Positions 16,884-25,626 of a stretch of 64,000 bases of DNA are shown one piece after another. The DNA is from Marinobacter koreensis. GTDB lineage: Bacteria > Pseudomonadota > Gammaproteobacteria > Pseudomonadales > Oleiphilaceae. Position numbers and translations under genes: made by a program. The stretch lies in contig NZ_JAKZAJ010000001.1 of NCBI RefSeq assembly GCF_023156285.1, positions 372,001-436,000 on the forward strand. Direction: 5' to 3'. Position 1 is the first letter of the stretch. Every line of letters starts with the position of its first letter. The notes under the pieces are model-generated. The model was not told where the DNA came from and ran no database searches. It worked only from the letters and a program-made list of their open reading frames with translations.

Positions 16884-17657
16884 TCAGTCAGCGGCTTCCG
16901 CCATGGTGTTGGGGTTTCTCAACGCCAGCTCGCCAAGGCCCGGTAGTTTGATGCCCAGAGCCATCGGGTTGATCCCCAGTGATAACCCCAGAATGTTGAC
17001 TTCCAGTCCCTCGCGAACGCCTGCCAGCAAACCAAAATAGCCTCCGAGGCTGAACTGGTAGCCGCTTCCACCCGGTACGGCCGCAATCAGACGGTCACCC
17101 AGGTAATCCTTGCCGATGGCATGATTGGGCAGGGCGACCTCTAGCCCCGGAACGTCCCGAATTACCCAGGCGGTAAAGGTATTGCTGTTGGGGCCCGGCC
17201 AGGCTTCGTATTCCGTGGGGTATGGGTATCGTTGGACGGCTTGGTAGATTTCGGGAATCAGCTTTGCCGCTGCTTTGCCTCGGATGTCAGCGTAGAGGGT
17301 GGGCTCGGCACCGTACCAGCGGCGATCCGGTATCGATGGGCGCGAACTGACCACGTAGTGACGCCAGCCGGTTACCTCGTGGACCCGGTATTGTGTCGCC
17401 CCCTTTTTCTTGGTGGCAATCCAGGTATGGACCGCAAAGTATCCTCGCCAGCTCCAGGCTCTTGCCCCGTATACCTGGATGACAGCATCGTCGAATGCCT
17501 CAGGTTTGGGCGCAATATCCGCACTCTCGCGGCTGGCGGTCTGCCAGCTTTCGGCACCGTGCAGGCCGCCGCTGACCGCCATGAGCAGGGGGCCGGTCAT
17601 CAGGATCGTAAGGCTGGCGAGAAACCAGGCGGCACTTCGCTTCACGGTTCTTTTCAT
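16884..17657 (-). CDS. DUF3750 family protein
   Basis: A 257-residue protein with an N-terminal membrane segment or uncleaved signal (about residues 9-30), so probably exported or anchored facing the periplasm. Recognisable blocks are VIQVYGARAWSWRGYFAVHTWIA, NTFTAWVIRDVPGLEVALPNHAIGKDYLGD and the C-terminal GLLAGVREGLEVNILGLSLGIN, which match DUF3750. The pattern of conserved His, Asn and Asp suggests an enzyme, but no activity is established. It diverges from the dodecin gene by 83 bp. Confidence 0.75.
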   Translation of the reverse strand: MKRTVKRSAAWFLASLTILMTGPLLMAVSGGLHGAESWQTASRESADIAPKPEAFDDAVIQVYGARAWSWRGYFAVHTWIATKKKGATQYRVHEVTGWRHYVVSSRPSIPDRRWYGAEPTLYADIRGKAAAKLIPEIYQAVQRYPYPTEYEAWPGPNSNTFTAWVIRDVPGLEVALPNHAIGKDYLGDRLIAAVPGGSGYQFSLGGYFGLLAGVREGLEVNILGLSLGINPMALGIKLPGLGELALRNPNTMAEAAD

Positions 17658-17740
17658 GGTTGTTGCCCGGCCGCTATTTGATGGCGGCGCCCCCGTCTTC
17701 TAGTCTCAAGGTACATGCTCCAATTACTGGGAGATACCCT

Positions 17741-17956
17741 ATGTCAGATCACCATGTCTACAAAAAAGTAGAGATCGTCGGTTCCTCGAAAACGAGTATT
17801 GAGGAGGCCATCGAGAACGCCGTGGCCGAGTGCGGCAAAAGCGTGAAGCATATGGAGTGGTTCGAGGTGATGGAAACCCGAGGCCACATCGTCGACGGCA
17901 AAGTCGGCCATTATCAGGTGGTGCTGAAAATCGGGTTCCGAATTACCAACAGCTAG
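17741..17956 (+). CDS. Dodecin (flavin-binding protein)
   Basis: A 71-residue protein covering exactly one dodecin domain: HHVYKKVEIVGSSKTSIEEAI at the N-terminus and GKVGHYQVVLKIGFRI at the C-terminus. Dodecins form twelve-subunit shells that store and buffer free flavins. The Trp of HMEWFEV sits where dodecins stack a tryptophan on the isoalloxazine ring. GGGAG lies about 7 nt before the ATG at 17741. The next gene, nicotinate phosphoribosyltransferase, begins 44 bp downstream, giving a small cofactor-related pair. Confidence 0.92.
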   Translation: MSDHHVYKKVEIVGSSKTSIEEAIENAVAECGKSVKHMEWFEVMETRGHIVDGKVGHYQVVLKIGFRITNS

Positions 17957-18000
17957 TCCTGGATCAGTATGTCGCGGGTAACCCGTTGGGAGGTCTCCTG

Positions 18001-19347
18001 ATGATGCACCAACAGGATCTTCCCTTGCTTGTCGACCTGTACGAGCTCGCCATGGCGCAGGCCTACTGGCATGAAGGGATGCAGGACCGGGCCGTGTTCA
18101 GCCTGTTCTTCCGCGATCTGCCTGAAAACCGCAACTTCGTCCTGGCCTGTGGTCAGCGCAACATCGCTGAAGTGCTCGAGGGCCTGCGGTTTTCTGAGGA
18201 TCACATCGAGCGCCTGAAACAGCTCAACCGGTTTCAGCCCGGCTTCCTGGAGTGGCTGCGTTCTTTCCGCTTCAGTGGCAGCCTGCACGCGGTTCCAGAG
18301 GGAACCCCACTGTTTCCCCAGGAGCCGCTGCTGGAAATCGAAGCGCCGATTGCAGAGGCCCAGATCCTGGAAAGCCTGATCATGAATTACGTTCACCTGG
18401 AATCGGTGCTGGCCACCAAAGCGGTGCGTTTGGCGCTGGCGGCCGACGGACGTCCTGTCGTGGATTTCGGGCTACGGCGCATGCATGGCATTGATGCCGG
18501 TCACCGGAGCGTTCGGGCGTTCCGCCTGGCCGGTCTGTCGGCCACCAGCAACGTACTGGCCGGGCTGGACTTTGACATGGACGTCAATGGCACCATGGCC
18601 CACAGCTTTGTCCAGGCCTATCCGGACGAGCTGGAAGCCTTCAAGGTGTATGCCCGCCTGTATCCGGGTACCACCTTGCTGGTCGATACCTACGACAGCC
18701 GACGTGCGGTCCAGCGCGTTGTGTCATGGTTACGTGAGGATCCTGCCGCCAAAATCGGGGCCATTCGTCTGGACTCCGGCGATCTCGCCGCAGAGGCGAG
18801 GGACTGCCGGAGGATTCTGGACGATGGAGGTTTTCCGGAGATCAGGATCATGGCCAGCGGTGGTCTGGACGAATACCGGATTGCCCGCCTGCTGGCAGAG
18901 GAAGCGCCGATCGATGGCTTCGGCGTTGGCACCGCTATTGGTGTGGCGGTGGACGCCCCGGCTCTGGAACTGGCTTACAAGCTGACGGAGTATGCCGGCG
19001 AGCCGAAGATGAAGAGTTCCTCGGGAAAGGTCTCATTTCCGGGGCGCAAACAGGTCTTCCGGGTTCTGGGTGACGACGGGCGAATTGTCCGGGACACTGT
19101 AGCTGGCCGAATGGAGAAGGCCGAGGGGCAGCCGCTGCTGGAACCGATCATGGAAGATGGCCGGATACTACCTGAAGTGGTGGGCTCACTGGCCTCACAG
19201 GTTGACGGCGCGCAACAGGCCATCGCGTCACTGCCTGATCCGCTGTTGGGCCTGGAGCCTGCCGAACCGGTTCCGGTCCAAATCAGTGACTATCTCACCC
19301 AATTGCAGAGGGACACTCTCGCTGTCGTTGCAGGCCAGCGTCGCTAG
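18001..19347 (+). CDS. pncB: Nicotinate phosphoribosyltransferase
   Basis: A 448-residue enzyme that joins nicotinate to PRPP in NAD salvage. It begins with LLVDLYELAMAQAYW, as in the TIGR01513 group, and shows VDFGLRRMHGIDAG, AIRLDSGDLAAEAR, SGGLDEYRIARL and GVGTAIG, which line the phosphoribosyl and PRPP pocket. The start is fixed by GGGAGG 7 nt before the ATG at 18001; a longer in-frame reading overlaps the dodecin gene. The short C-terminal region still contains the KVSFPGRKQVFR segment. Its stop overlaps the convergent membrane-anchored gene by 4 bp. Confidence 0.9.
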   Translation: MMHQQDLPLLVDLYELAMAQAYWHEGMQDRAVFSLFFRDLPENRNFVLACGQRNIAEVLEGLRFSEDHIERLKQLNRFQPGFLEWLRSFRFSGSLHAVPEGTPLFPQEPLLEIEAPIAEAQILESLIMNYVHLESVLATKAVRLALAADGRPVVDFGLRRMHGIDAGHRSVRAFRLAGLSATSNVLAGLDFDMDVNGTMAHSFVQAYPDELEAFKVYARLYPGTTLLVDTYDSRRAVQRVVSWLREDPAAKIGAIRLDSGDLAAEARDCRRILDDGGFPEIRIMASGGLDEYRIARLLAEEAPIDGFGVGTAIGVAVDAPALELAYKLTEYAGEPKMKSSSGKVSFPGRKQVFRVLGDDGRIVRDTVAGRMEKAEGQPLLEPIMEDGRILPEVVGSLASQVDGAQQAIASLPDPLLGLEPAEPVPVQISDYLTQLQRDTLAVVAGQRR

Positions 19348-20000
19348 CGAAGCATCCGGTTCCGGATTTCCTCGGCAAGCGAATTCATCAGCGCCCGGGC
19401 ATCGTGTTCATGCAGCGAGTCACACTTCTCCTGCATGAGTTGCCGGTCATGGTCGGATGGATGGGTCGACACCTCTTTCAGCAGATCAAGATACTGACTG
19501 GCAGCGAGGTGAGCCTTGATTTCTGTATCCACGAGCCGGCTGATCAACTGTTCCACTTTTTCGCTGCAGAAGGGCCGGTGGCGATTCAGTCCCTGCCGGG
19601 CCTCCAGCGCAGCATTGCGGGCTTCAAGACGCAGGTCTCCGACCGGTTCCCCGGCCTCGACGGTCCTGAGAAACTGTCCTGTCCGGTCATACAGTTGCCA
19701 GAGTTGTGGCCATATGGTCTGGTAGGCGGCCTTTTCCGTCTGGTAGGCATTGCCCATGAGGGCGTCCGTCGTGCCGCCGGCAGAGGACATCGGGCTGTTG
19801 AAGTGGGCGACCCGAATGTCGTCGATTTCACGCCAGAGTGTGTCGGCCTTCTCTCGAAGTACCTCCAGTCTCTCGTCGTGCTGCTGGCGTACACGGGAAG
19901 CGTATACAAGCGCCGACAGGGCAATGATCAGGGACACGCCTGCCAGGATCAGAAGGCCATGTCCGGTAGTGATGATCGCGGGCAGGAACTGGGTATCCAT
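19344..20000 (-). CDS. Membrane-anchored coiled protein of unknown function
   Basis: A 218-residue protein with one N-terminal membrane helix (about residues 12-33) followed by a highly charged, helical domain, likely coiled coil (RQQHDERLEVLREKADTLWREIDD). A His-rich tail segment reads HPSDHDRQLMQEKCDSLHEHDAR. No catalytic motif is seen. AAAGGA lies upstream of the ATG. It is 54 bp after the FemAB-like gene on the same strand and may be in its transcript. The family is not recognised. Confidence 0.65.
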   Translation of the reverse strand: MDTQFLPAIITTGHGLLILAGVSLIIALSALVYASRVRQQHDERLEVLREKADTLWREIDDIRVAHFNSPMSSAGGTTDALMGNAYQTEKAAYQTIWPQLWQLYDRTGQFLRTVEAGEPVGDLRLEARNAALEARQGLNRHRPFCSEKVEQLISRLVDTEIKAHLAASQYLDLLKEVSTHPSDHDRQLMQEKCDSLHEHDARALMNSLAEEIRNRMLR

Positions 20001-20054
20001 GATGAGCCGTCCTTTTTGACCCCTGTTCGCGGATCGGTTCCCTCAGTATAGAAG

Positions 20055-21215
20055 TTAATCCGGCGCCTGTTGGCGATAGGGCAGAAGGGTTTCGGCTTCG
20101 CGCAGATAGGCGCGAACCTGGGCGGCTTCCTCCAGCGTGAACTCCCGGATAGGTTCCCGGAATCCCTCATGCAGGATGCCGTGCCAGGAGTGGGTGAGCG
20201 TCGGTTCGAAGCCGCGCACCAGTTTGTGCTCGCCCTGGGCGCCGGCATCGAAACGGGTGAGACCCAGCTCGATGGCCATTTCGATACCCTGGTAATAACA
20301 GGTCTCGAAATGCAGGTGATCGAATTCATCCAGGCACCCCCAATAGCGCCCGTAGAGTGTGTCGCCCCCGGTGAGGAACAGGGCACCGGCGATCATCCGG
20401 TCCTCCTTCACGGCCATGACTATTTCCAGGTGCTCTGGTAAACGATCCCGTAACAGTTGGAAGAACCGCTTGTTGAGGTAGGGGCGCTGGCCCCGTTTCA
20501 GGTAAGTGGCCTGGTAGAACACATAGAAAGCCGAAAGGATGGTGTCCGGGAGGCCTTGTCCGCTGAATCGTCTGAACGTGATGCCCTGTTCAGCCACCTG
20601 TCTCCGTTCCCGACGGATGGACTTGCGCTTGCGGGAAGTCAGCGTGGCAAGAAAGTCATCGAAATGGCGGTAGTCGCGGTTATGCCAGTGGAACTGACAG
20701 CCGATCCGATGCAGTTCTTCCGGTTCATGCAGCAGGGCCTGATCGGCCTCGTCCGGAAACAGGAGGTGCCACGAATGTGCTCCGATTTCTTCGCAAAGCG
20801 TGTCCAGTCCTGAAGACAGCGCCGGTGGCGCCAGAGCATTCCGGACATGATCGGCCAGCATCAGCCGCGGTCCCCGGGAAGGTGTGAAGGGGACGGCAAT
20901 CAGGAGCTTGGGGTAATAGGGCAGGCCATAACGCTGGTAGGCGTCAGCCCAGGCCCAGTCAAACACGTATTCACCCATGGAGTGATACTTCAGGTAAGCC
21001 GGCGCCACACCGACAACGTCTTCGCCTTCCCGGAAGATCAGGTGGCTGGGTTGCCATCCGGTGTCGGCGGTTGTGCAACCGGATTCCTCCAGGCTCTGAA
21101 AGAATTCGTAGCGAAGGAAGGGGTTGTCCCGGCCTGCAAACTGCTCCCAGACGTCTTTCGGCAGATCCGAAATCCGTTGGCAGGTCTCGAGTTCAAAGGG
21201 GACGGCTTCTGACAT
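20055..21215 (-). CDS. FemAB/GNAT-like N-acyltransferase (DUF482 type)
   Basis: A 386-residue cytoplasmic protein of the GNAT superfamily group often called peptidogalycan biosynthesis protein (COG3146). Typical blocks are NPFLRYEFFQSLEESG near the N-terminus, LTSRKRKSIRRERR in the middle and GRYWGCLDEFDHLHFETCYYQGI followed by GAQGEHKL late in the sequence. The substrate is unknown; FemAB relatives transfer aminoacyl groups to cell-wall precursors. The ATG at 21215 is chosen because GAGGAAG lies about 10 nt upstream; a reading from 21251 would add 12 residues. The first 36 bp of that reading hold the ribosome-binding site. Confidence 0.8.
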   Translation of the reverse strand: MSEAVPFELETCQRISDLPKDVWEQFAGRDNPFLRYEFFQSLEESGCTTADTGWQPSHLIFREGEDVVGVAPAYLKYHSMGEYVFDWAWADAYQRYGLPYYPKLLIAVPFTPSRGPRLMLADHVRNALAPPALSSGLDTLCEEIGAHSWHLLFPDEADQALLHEPEELHRIGCQFHWHNRDYRHFDDFLATLTSRKRKSIRRERRQVAEQGITFRRFSGQGLPDTILSAFYVFYQATYLKRGQRPYLNKRFFQLLRDRLPEHLEIVMAVKEDRMIAGALFLTGGDTLYGRYWGCLDEFDHLHFETCYYQGIEMAIELGLTRFDAGAQGEHKLVRGFEPTLTHSWHGILHEGFREPIREFTLEEAAQVRAYLREAETLLPYRQQAPD

Positions 21216-21282
21216 GGTGCGGAAACTTCCTCGGAGTGTTCCCGATACCATACGTCAGAAGCCGCGGTCTGATCACTAGCGA

Positions 21283-21651
21283 TTACTGATCCTGGTTTGC
21301 GCAGCGCTCGGCCAGTCGTTCCCGCCATTTCTCGGCGCGCGCCTCGTGCTGCTGCCGACGCTCCATCTGCATCTCGTCCCAGACCTTGCGCTGTTCCTTG
21401 TCAAGCTTCAGGCGGTCAGCCATCTCGGCATGTCGCTTGTCCGCTTCCGCCCGGTATTTTTCACGCCGCTCCTGTCGCGCCTCCGGACTGAATTTGCCCG
21501 TGCCTTCACGGAAGTCTTCGCACACTTGCGACATATCGCGTTTGCCATAGGCGTCCTTGCCATGGTGGTCTGCCAGGGCCAGCGGGCTGGCAATTAACAA
21601 TGCAGAGGCCAGGGCGCCTGCTGCCATCGTGGAGAGTTTACGTCTGTTCAT
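21283..21651 (-). CDS. Spy/CpxP-like periplasmic protein
   Basis: A 122-residue exported protein with a signal peptide (MNRRKLSTMAAGALASALLIASPLALA) and a short, very charged helical mature part with repeated RQERREKYRAEADKR and KLDKEQRKVWDEMQMERR segments. The second resembles the LTxxQ-like repeats of Spy/CpxP chaperones. These proteins bind unfolded periplasmic proteins or the CpxA sensor. It is transcribed away from cpxRA across a 177-bp spacer that contains a CpxR-box-like site, the same layout as E. coli cpxP-cpxRA. Two Cys in the mature part could form a disulfide. Confidence 0.8.
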   Translation of the reverse strand: MNRRKLSTMAAGALASALLIASPLALADHHGKDAYGKRDMSQVCEDFREGTGKFSPEARQERREKYRAEADKRHAEMADRLKLDKEQRKVWDEMQMERRQQHEARAEKWRERLAERCANQDQ

Positions 21652-21740
21652 GGGTTTTCCTCATGGTGGAACCGTTCAATCGGCGTTTTGTTCACGGGAG
21701 CATGGTAACCCCGGCCTTCGTCAAGCCACGTCAGGGCTCT

Positions 21741-21756
21741 GTAAAGGTTATGCAAA
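21741..21756. promoter_or_regulatory. CpxR-box-like site
   Basis: GTAAA, six bases and GCAAA form a direct repeat in the spacer between the Spy-like gene and cpxR. The CpxR consensus is two GTAAA repeats separated by about five bases, so this is one substitution and one extra spacer base away. Position and context support control of both divergent genes. Confidence 0.5.
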
Positions 21757-21828
21757 GCACAAATCCGGAAAATCAGCACCGGCAAGACACCGTGTTAGAC
21801 TGCTGCCATCGCAATGGGAGGTTGGACG

Positions 21829-22515
21829 ATGCAGAACCGCGTGTTACTGGTGGAGGACGACGAGGAGCTGAGGGAGTTGCTGGCCCGTTACCTGTCGAAC
21901 CAGGGATTTGATGTTCGGGAAGCGGCCAATGGCCGGGATGGTCTGGCGCTGGCCATGGGCCAGGACTGTGACATTGTGGTGCTGGATATCATGCTGCCGG
22001 ACATGAACGGGCTGGAAGTGCTCCGCTCGTTGAGGGCAGAGACCCATTTGCCGGTGGTTCTGTTGACGGCCCGGGGAGATGAGACCGACCGGATTGTCGG
22101 TTTTGAAGTGGGTGCCGACGATTACATTCCCAAACCCTGCAACCCCAGGGAGCTGGTAGCACGCCTCCAGGCCCTGTTACGGCGTATTGCCTGGGATCAG
22201 AAATCCGAGGTCAATGGCACCCGGGAATATGGTGATCTCCGGCTGGAGACGGCAAATCGCCGGATCTACCAGAACGGTGAACCCCTCGAACTGACCGCCA
22301 CTGAATACGAGGTCCTCCAGGTGCTACTGGCACACGCCGGCAGTGTCGTACGCAAGACCGATTTGATGCAGTGGGCCCTGGGCCGCCGCCTGGAGGCCTA
22401 TGACCGGACCCTGGATATGCACATCAGTAATCTGCGAAAGAAACTTGGTAACGACGATCCTCCCCGGATCGAGACGGTGCGTGGGCTGGGCTACAGTTAC
22501 CGGGTGCCGATGTGA
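21829..22515 (+). CDS. cpxR: OmpR-family response regulator, CpxR-like
   Basis: A 228-residue regulator with an N-terminal receiver (VLLVEDDEE, phosphoacceptor Asp53 in VVLDIMLPD, then LLTAR and DYIPKPCNPREL) and a C-terminal winged helix ending in ISNLRKKLG and ETVRGLGYSY. The ATG at 21829 is preferred because GGGAGG lies 8 nt upstream; the ATG at 21814 sits within the ribosome-binding region. The kinase gene overlaps its stop by four bases. A Spy/CpxP-like gene is divergent, so an envelope-stress (Cpx) role is likely. Confidence 0.87.
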   Translation: MQNRVLLVEDDEELRELLARYLSNQGFDVREAANGRDGLALAMGQDCDIVVLDIMLPDMNGLEVLRSLRAETHLPVVLLTARGDETDRIVGFEVGADDYIPKPCNPRELVARLQALLRRIAWDQKSEVNGTREYGDLRLETANRRIYQNGEPLELTATEYEVLQVLLAHAGSVVRKTDLMQWALGRRLEAYDRTLDMHISNLRKKLGNDDPPRIETVRGLGYSYRVPM

Positions 22516-23831
22516 AGCGCCGCCTCTCTTTCCCCCTGTTCTGGCGGATTTTCCTGTCCATCTGGCTGGCCATGGCAGTGACCGTGGTGTCCAGCAATCT
22601 CGCGACCCGCTATCTGCTCGATCGTGAGCGCCAGGCCATTGAACGCCAGGTCGGTCTGCAGGATCTTGCCCAGAAGGCCATCGCCATCCGTGAACAGAAA
22701 GGCCGGGGCGATGCCTGGCGTTTCCTCCGGGCCCAGGGCGAACGACTGGATCTGCATCTGGTGTTGATCCAGCGGGATGAGCACGACGACTCGCTCCCGA
22801 AACCCATTCGTGAACGCATGAATTCCGCCTGGTATCCCCAAAAGCCTGCCGTGATCAGGATCTCGGATGAATACCGGTTGATTGCCTGGCCACGGGCCAG
22901 TGGTGACGGGTGGCTGGATCCCCGATTCTTCCGCACCCTGGAGCTCGGATTTGCCTTCATCCTGATTACCCTGGCCTGCTGGTGGATTGCGCGCCTGGTG
23001 TCGCGTCCACTCAAGCACATGGAGTCCACTGCCCGGGAGATTGCCGCTGGCAAGAACCAGCTTCGTGTCAGCCAGAAGATCGCAGGCCGCCGGGATGAGG
23101 TGGGGCTGCTGGCAACCGCCTTCAATGTCATGACGGATCAGCTCTGCGATCTGCTGGAGCGTCAGAAAGGCCTGTTACGGGATATCTCCCACGACCTGAG
23201 GACGCCTCTCACGAGGCAGCGGATCGCAATTGAGCTGGCCAGTGACAGTGGCGCGGACGAGGCCCTGATCGCCAGCATCCTGCGTCAGAACGAGCGCCTT
23301 GAGGCCATGACCTCCCAGATACTGTCGCTGTATCGGGTGGCAGAGAAGGGCGGTGACATCGCGCGTGAACCGGTCAAACCGGTCCGGTTGATCAATCAGG
23401 TGCTACGGGACGCCGCCGACTACGCCGAACACCAGGGGGTGGACTGTCAGTTGTCGGCCACGGACGAAGCGTCCGGGGTCACCGTGCTGGGTGACGCCGG
23501 GCTGCTCCAGAGGGCTTTCGACAACATCCTGCAGAATGCCCTGGATCACACGCCGCCCGGAAAATCCGTGCAGATTCGTGTGGCCGTCGAACAGCAGTGG
23601 GTGTGTATCGATATCCGGGATCAGGGCCCGGGTGCGGAAGAGAGTACGCTTCCCCACCTGTTCGAGCCCTTTTTCAGGGCTGACAAGTCGCGGGGTGGTT
23701 CCGGATGGGGGCTAGGCCTTGCCATTGCCAGGGACATCGTCAATGCGCACGATGGTCGAATCGGAGCCAGCAACGATGAGTCCGGTGGCCTAAGAGTCGC
23801 AATCCGGTTGCCGGTGTTTACGGCTGCGTGA
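22512..23831 (+). CDS. cpxA: Sensor histidine kinase, CpxA-like
   Basis: A 439-residue inner-membrane kinase that would phosphorylate the CpxR-like regulator. Membrane helix 1 is at about residues 10-30, a periplasmic domain runs to about 142, and helix 2 is at about 144-164. A HAMP linker with SRPLKHMESTAREIAAG follows, then the H-box with His227 in RDISHDLRTPL. The N-box (FDNILQNALDH), IRDQGPG and SGWGLGLAIARDI make a complete ATPase domain. GTG at 22512 is the start, overlapping the regulator stop as GTGA. The 3' end is overlapped by a convergent 68-codon ORF. Confidence 0.87.
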   Translation: MKRRLSFPLFWRIFLSIWLAMAVTVVSSNLATRYLLDRERQAIERQVGLQDLAQKAIAIREQKGRGDAWRFLRAQGERLDLHLVLIQRDEHDDSLPKPIRERMNSAWYPQKPAVIRISDEYRLIAWPRASGDGWLDPRFFRTLELGFAFILITLACWWIARLVSRPLKHMESTAREIAAGKNQLRVSQKIAGRRDEVGLLATAFNVMTDQLCDLLERQKGLLRDISHDLRTPLTRQRIAIELASDSGADEALIASILRQNERLEAMTSQILSLYRVAEKGGDIAREPVKPVRLINQVLRDAADYAEHQGVDCQLSATDEASGVTVLGDAGLLQRAFDNILQNALDHTPPGKSVQIRVAVEQQWVCIDIRDQGPGAEESTLPHLFEPFFRADKSRGGSGWGLGLAIARDIVNAHDGRIGASNDESGGLRVAIRLPVFTAA

Positions 23832-23996
23832 GTCAACGGTCTCCTGACGATCCTCATCGCATGGTTTAAGATCCGCGGCGCCGGAGAAGTCGATACCCTC
23901 CTGCAGTTCATCCTCGTCAAAGCGGATGCCGCAGGCCGCTTTTCGGACTTTTGCCGGTGGCGCGGTCCCCGGACTGCCGTTTTCTTCTGCTGACAT
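23790..23996 (-). CDS. Small acidic hypothetical protein (68 aa)
   Basis: I do not recognise the family. The 68-residue product is polar, with an acidic centre (FDEDELQEGIDF) and three cysteines, and has no membrane segment. GAGGTG lies about 5 nt before the ATG at 23996. Its last 42 bp are antisense to the cpxA 3' end, and its start region diverges from yigZ by only 15 bp, so its ribosome-binding site and that of yigZ share the same short spacer. A much longer reading on this strand would be antisense to all of yigZ and is rejected. Confidence 0.6.
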   Translation of the reverse strand: MSAEENGSPGTAPPAKVRKAACGIRFDEDELQEGIDFSGAADLKPCDEDRQETVDSRSRKHRQPDCDS

Positions 23997-24011
23997 AGGG
24001 CACCTCACATT

Positions 24012-24617
24012 ATGAGCAAAGATTATCCCGTCCCTGCAGGATACCTTGAGCGGGAGACGGAGGTGAAGAAAAGTCGCTTTATTGCCCGAGTGGCACCGGT
24101 TACCTCGCGGGATGAGGTTCACCAGTGGCTCGAACAGGCGCATCGCGATCATCCGGACGCCCGCCACATCTGCTGGGCCTACCAGATCGGCCGTCCCGGC
24201 TCGGCTGCGGAGGCAGCGATGAACGACGACGGAGAGCCTTCGGGCACCGCCGGAAAGCCGATTCTCAATGTCATTCAGCACAAGGATATGGGGGACGTGC
24301 TGGTGATGGTCATTCGCTATTTTGGCGGGATCAAGCTGGGTGCAGGAGGTCTGGTCCGGGCCTACGCCGGAGCGGCGGAGAGTGTCCTGTCGGCGGTGGA
24401 CAGGGTTGTTCATCAGCCGATGACAAGGGTTCGGGTGACCATGTCTTTCGCCGACGAACAGCCACTGCGGCACTGGTGCGAGGTGAATGGAGCCCAGGTT
24501 GACTCGATCGACTATGGGACGTCGGTGACGGCAGATGTCCTGGTGCCTGATGAAAAAGTGAAAGCCCTCAAGTCCTTTTGTGAGGCCGGCCAACTGCATT
24601 ACGATCTGGAAAGGTAA
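24012..24617 (+). CDS. yigZ: YigZ/IMPACT family protein
   Basis: A 201-residue protein of the YigZ-IMPACT family. The N-terminal domain carries DARHICWAYQIG, then MNDDGEPSGTAGKPIL and VIRYFGGIKLGAGGLVRAYAGAA, which define the family. A smaller ferredoxin-like C-terminal domain follows from about residue 135. The length is close to the E. coli YigZ length of about 204. The molecular role is not settled; nucleic-acid binding and translation-related functions have been proposed. It diverges closely from the 68-codon ORF. Confidence 0.92.
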   Translation: MSKDYPVPAGYLERETEVKKSRFIARVAPVTSRDEVHQWLEQAHRDHPDARHICWAYQIGRPGSAAEAAMNDDGEPSGTAGKPILNVIQHKDMGDVLVMVIRYFGGIKLGAGGLVRAYAGAAESVLSAVDRVVHQPMTRVRVTMSFADEQPLRHWCEVNGAQVDSIDYGTSVTADVLVPDEKVKALKSFCEAGQLHYDLER

Positions 24618-24704
24618 CGGACCGGAGTGCCATCAAGGTTCGTGTAGCGGGCGTATACTTGTGAAATACGCTCGACCTGTTCATCGACCCAAGGAGCAAT
24701 CGCA

Positions 24705-25232
24705 ATGCGCAGTTTTATTTGGGTAATATTTGCCATCGCACTCACCGGATGTGCCAGTAACGTGGTCACCGATTACAACGACTCGGTGGTTTTCGGAAAT
24801 TACGCGAGCTGGGCGTTCGCCCCGGATGCAGGCAAATCCTCGTTCGTGTCACTGGATGGCAATCGGGTGCGGAAGGCAGTCGATCGGGAGCTGGCTCGCA
24901 AGGCCATGCGTCAGGTTTCTGAATCGGAGGCGGATTTGCTGGTGAACTGGCAGATTGTCGAGGAAGAGCGCCTCGATCAGAGTGGTGTCGGGCTGGGCTT
25001 CGGTTTCGGAACGGGCCACTTCGGCTGGGCAATGGCCGCCCCACCGCCCGCTCGCCAGGTCACGGAAGGCAAGCTGGTGATCGAGCTGGTTGACAACAAG
25101 ACCGATCAGGTGGTCTGGCGGGCGGCCAGTCGCCGCTATCTGCGCGAGAGCCAGTCACCGGAGACCCGCAGCAAGTTGATTGATGAAGTGGTTTCGGAAA
25201 TGTTTTCGAAGTACCCTCCGGGCGTCGAATAA
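24705..25232 (+). CDS. DUF4136 lipoprotein
   Basis: A 175-residue lipoprotein: signal peptide MRSFIWVIFAIALTGC with the lipid-modified Cys at 16. The mature domain begins VTDYNDSVVFGNYASWAF and ends VVWRAASRRYLRESQ and a helix, which matches the DUF4136 pattern. A Gly/Phe-rich insert (GVGLGFGFGTGHFGW) lies in the middle. It is probably attached to the outer membrane, as the residue after Cys is Ala rather than Asp. AAGGAG lies 8 nt before the ATG. yciH follows 20 bp later, so the two are likely co-transcribed. Confidence 0.85.
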   Translation: MRSFIWVIFAIALTGCASNVVTDYNDSVVFGNYASWAFAPDAGKSSFVSLDGNRVRKAVDRELARKAMRQVSESEADLLVNWQIVEEERLDQSGVGLGFGFGTGHFGWAMAAPPPARQVTEGKLVIELVDNKTDQVVWRAASRRYLRESQSPETRSKLIDEVVSEMFSKYPPGVE

Positions 25233-25252
25233 GCAGTGAATCCGGAGGCATT

Positions 25253-25606
25253 ATGAAGAAGCGGACTGGCGGCCTGGTCTATTCAACCGAGCAGGGCCGG
25301 ATGTGCCCGGAATGCCGGAACCCGATGGATCAGTGCACCTGCGGTGCACCCGCGCGTCCGGCGGGCGACGGCATCGTTCGTGTCAGCCGGGAGACCAAGG
25401 GCCGCAAAGGCAAGGGTGTCACCCTCATCACCGGCATTCCCCTGGACGACAAGGAGCTCAAGGCCTTCGCCAAGGTCCTGAAGGGCAAGTGCGGGACAGG
25501 CGGGACGGTCAAGGACGGCGTGGTGGAGATTCAGGGCGATCAGCGTGATCTTCTGGTGCCCCTGCTGGAACAGAAAGGCTGGACGGTCAAGCGCGCCGGT
25601 GGCTGA
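25253..25606 (+). CDS. yciH: SUI1/eIF1-like translation factor YciH
   Basis: A 117-residue protein with the SUI1 fold at about residues 40-112 (GVTLITGIPLDDKELKAFAKVLK, then GTGGTVKDGVVEIQGDQRD). A short N-terminal segment has CPEC and CTC, possibly a zinc site. Bacterial YciH is related to eIF1 and can influence start-codon selection, which is of note here given the many TTG and GTG starts. GGAGG lies 6 nt before the ATG. Confidence 0.93.
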   Translation: MKKRTGGLVYSTEQGRMCPECRNPMDQCTCGAPARPAGDGIVRVSRETKGRKGKGVTLITGIPLDDKELKAFAKVLKGKCGTGGTVKDGVVEIQGDQRDLLVPLLEQKGWTVKRAGG

Positions 25607-25626
25607 TGGTCTAACGCGCAAACCCC

